Of a stretch of DNA of 5,956 bases, positions 5,598-5,956 are shown piece by piece. Each line of letters opens with the position of its first letter. Position 1 is the first letter of the stretch. The notes under the pieces were generated by a model that worked only from the letters and a program-made list of their open reading frames with translations, was not told where the DNA came from and made no database searches. Source of the stretch: Mageeibacillus sp. UBA1193 (GTDB taxonomy: Bacteria > Bacillota > Clostridia > Saccharofermentanales > Saccharofermentanaceae); NCBI GenBank assembly GCA_002310155.1, contig DBYF01000102.1, positions 17,475 through 23,430 of the forward strand. The letters are read 5' to 3'. The position numbers and the translations under genes are program-made.

Positions 5598-5956
5598 ATG
5601 CATTTAAAAAAGCTTGAAATCCAAGGTTTTAAATCGTTCCCCGAGTATACTCTTATTGAGTTTGACAAGGGAATGACGGCTATCGTCGGCCCAAACGGCA
5701 GTGGTAAGAGTAATGTTACCGATGCGATCCGCTGGGTTCTTGGTGAGCAGAGTGTAAAGACACTGCGTGGATCGAAGATGGAAGACGTTATCTTTAACGG
5801 TACGCAGAGCCGCCGTGCGATGAACTTCGCTGAAGTCTCCATGACGATCGACAATTCTGACGGCAAACTTCCTATTGAGTACTATGAAGTCCAGATCACG
5901 AGAAGACTCTATCGTTCCGGTGAAAGTGAATACCAGATCAACCATGTAAACTGCCG
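5598..5956 (+). CDS. smc: Chromosome segregation protein SMC, N-terminal part (3' truncated by window edge)
   Basis: The frame is open from ATG 5598 to the window end, giving 119 complete codons plus two bases. The opening MHLKKLEIQGFKSF matches the universal SMC start (MxLKxLExxGFKSF), which fixes the start codon despite a weak ribosome binding site. Walker A is GPNGSGKS at 31-38. The Q-loop/R-loop region WVLGEQSVKTLRG (46-58) includes the DNA-sensing Arg57, and EDVIFNG follows. The segment ends in YQINHVNCR, matching the family's YxINxxxCRLKDI. The full protein is normally about 1,150-1,200 residues with long coiled coils, a hinge and a C-terminal ATPase half, all outside the window. SMC forms the ScpA/ScpB condensin that organises and separates chromosomes. 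Placement after rnc is conserved in Firmicutes. Confidence 0.97.
   Translation, partial: MHLKKLEIQGFKSFPEYTLIEFDKGMTAIVGPNGSGKSNVTDAIRWVLGEQSVKTLRGSKMEDVIFNGTQSRRAMNFAEVSMTIDNSDGKLPIEYYEVQITRRLYRSGESEYQINHVNC

Noticed and set aside
1..5956. Mobile elements, CRISPR arrays, tRNA/rRNA genes, riboswitches or a novel defence-type system
   Set aside because: I looked for terminal repeats, regularly spaced repeats, transposase motifs, tRNA-like arms and long structured leaders and saw none; all intergenic gaps are under 140 bp and the genes are recognisable housekeeping families.

Overview
The window is a gene-dense, single-strand stretch of ordinary bacterial chromosome carrying eight protein-coding genes, all on the + strand. 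The order is murJ (3' end only), recA, recX, rimO, pgsA, acpP, rnc and smc (5' end only). Gene content, strong AGGAGG-type ribosome binding sites, a GAAC-N4-GTTC LexA (DinR-type) box at recA, the acpP-rnc-smc order and moderate GC all point to a Firmicute of class Clostridia, perhaps a Ruminococcaceae/Lachnospiraceae-like anaerobe. The species cannot be fixed from this sequence. I see no mobile element, CRISPR array, tRNA or rRNA, and no sign of horizontal transfer.

Layout. Bases 3-626 encode the membrane-embedded C-terminal part of a MurJ/MviN-type lipid II flippase. A 137-bp intergenic region follows, holding the recA control region: a sigma-A-like promoter, a perfect LexA box just downstream of it, and a second cluster of degenerate LexA-like half-sites upstream. 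recA, recX, rimO and pgsA then run almost without gaps (5 nt, 29 nt, and a 17-nt overlap) and look like one transcription unit. It joins recombination and its modulator with ribosomal protein S12 methylthiolation and phosphatidylglycerol phosphate synthesis. After a 118-bp gap with a promoter and a FabT-like palindrome comes acpP, which ends in a strong intrinsic terminator. The probable rnc promoter is packed against and partly inside that terminator. RNase III is followed by an extended -10 promoter and the start of smc, which runs off the window.

How the genes relate. recA/recX form the SOS recombinase and its modulator. pgsA and acpP both serve membrane lipid synthesis. murJ serves cell-wall export, rimO and rnc serve ribosome and RNA maturation, and smc serves chromosome segregation. 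These are housekeeping genes. I did not find a previously undescribed system. The items most worth checking are regulatory: the LexA-site cluster at recA, the FabT-like operator ahead of acpP, and the terminator/promoter overlap between acpP and rnc. A Glu-to-Gln change in the RNase III signature and an unusual recA-recX-rimO-pgsA gene order are also worth a look.
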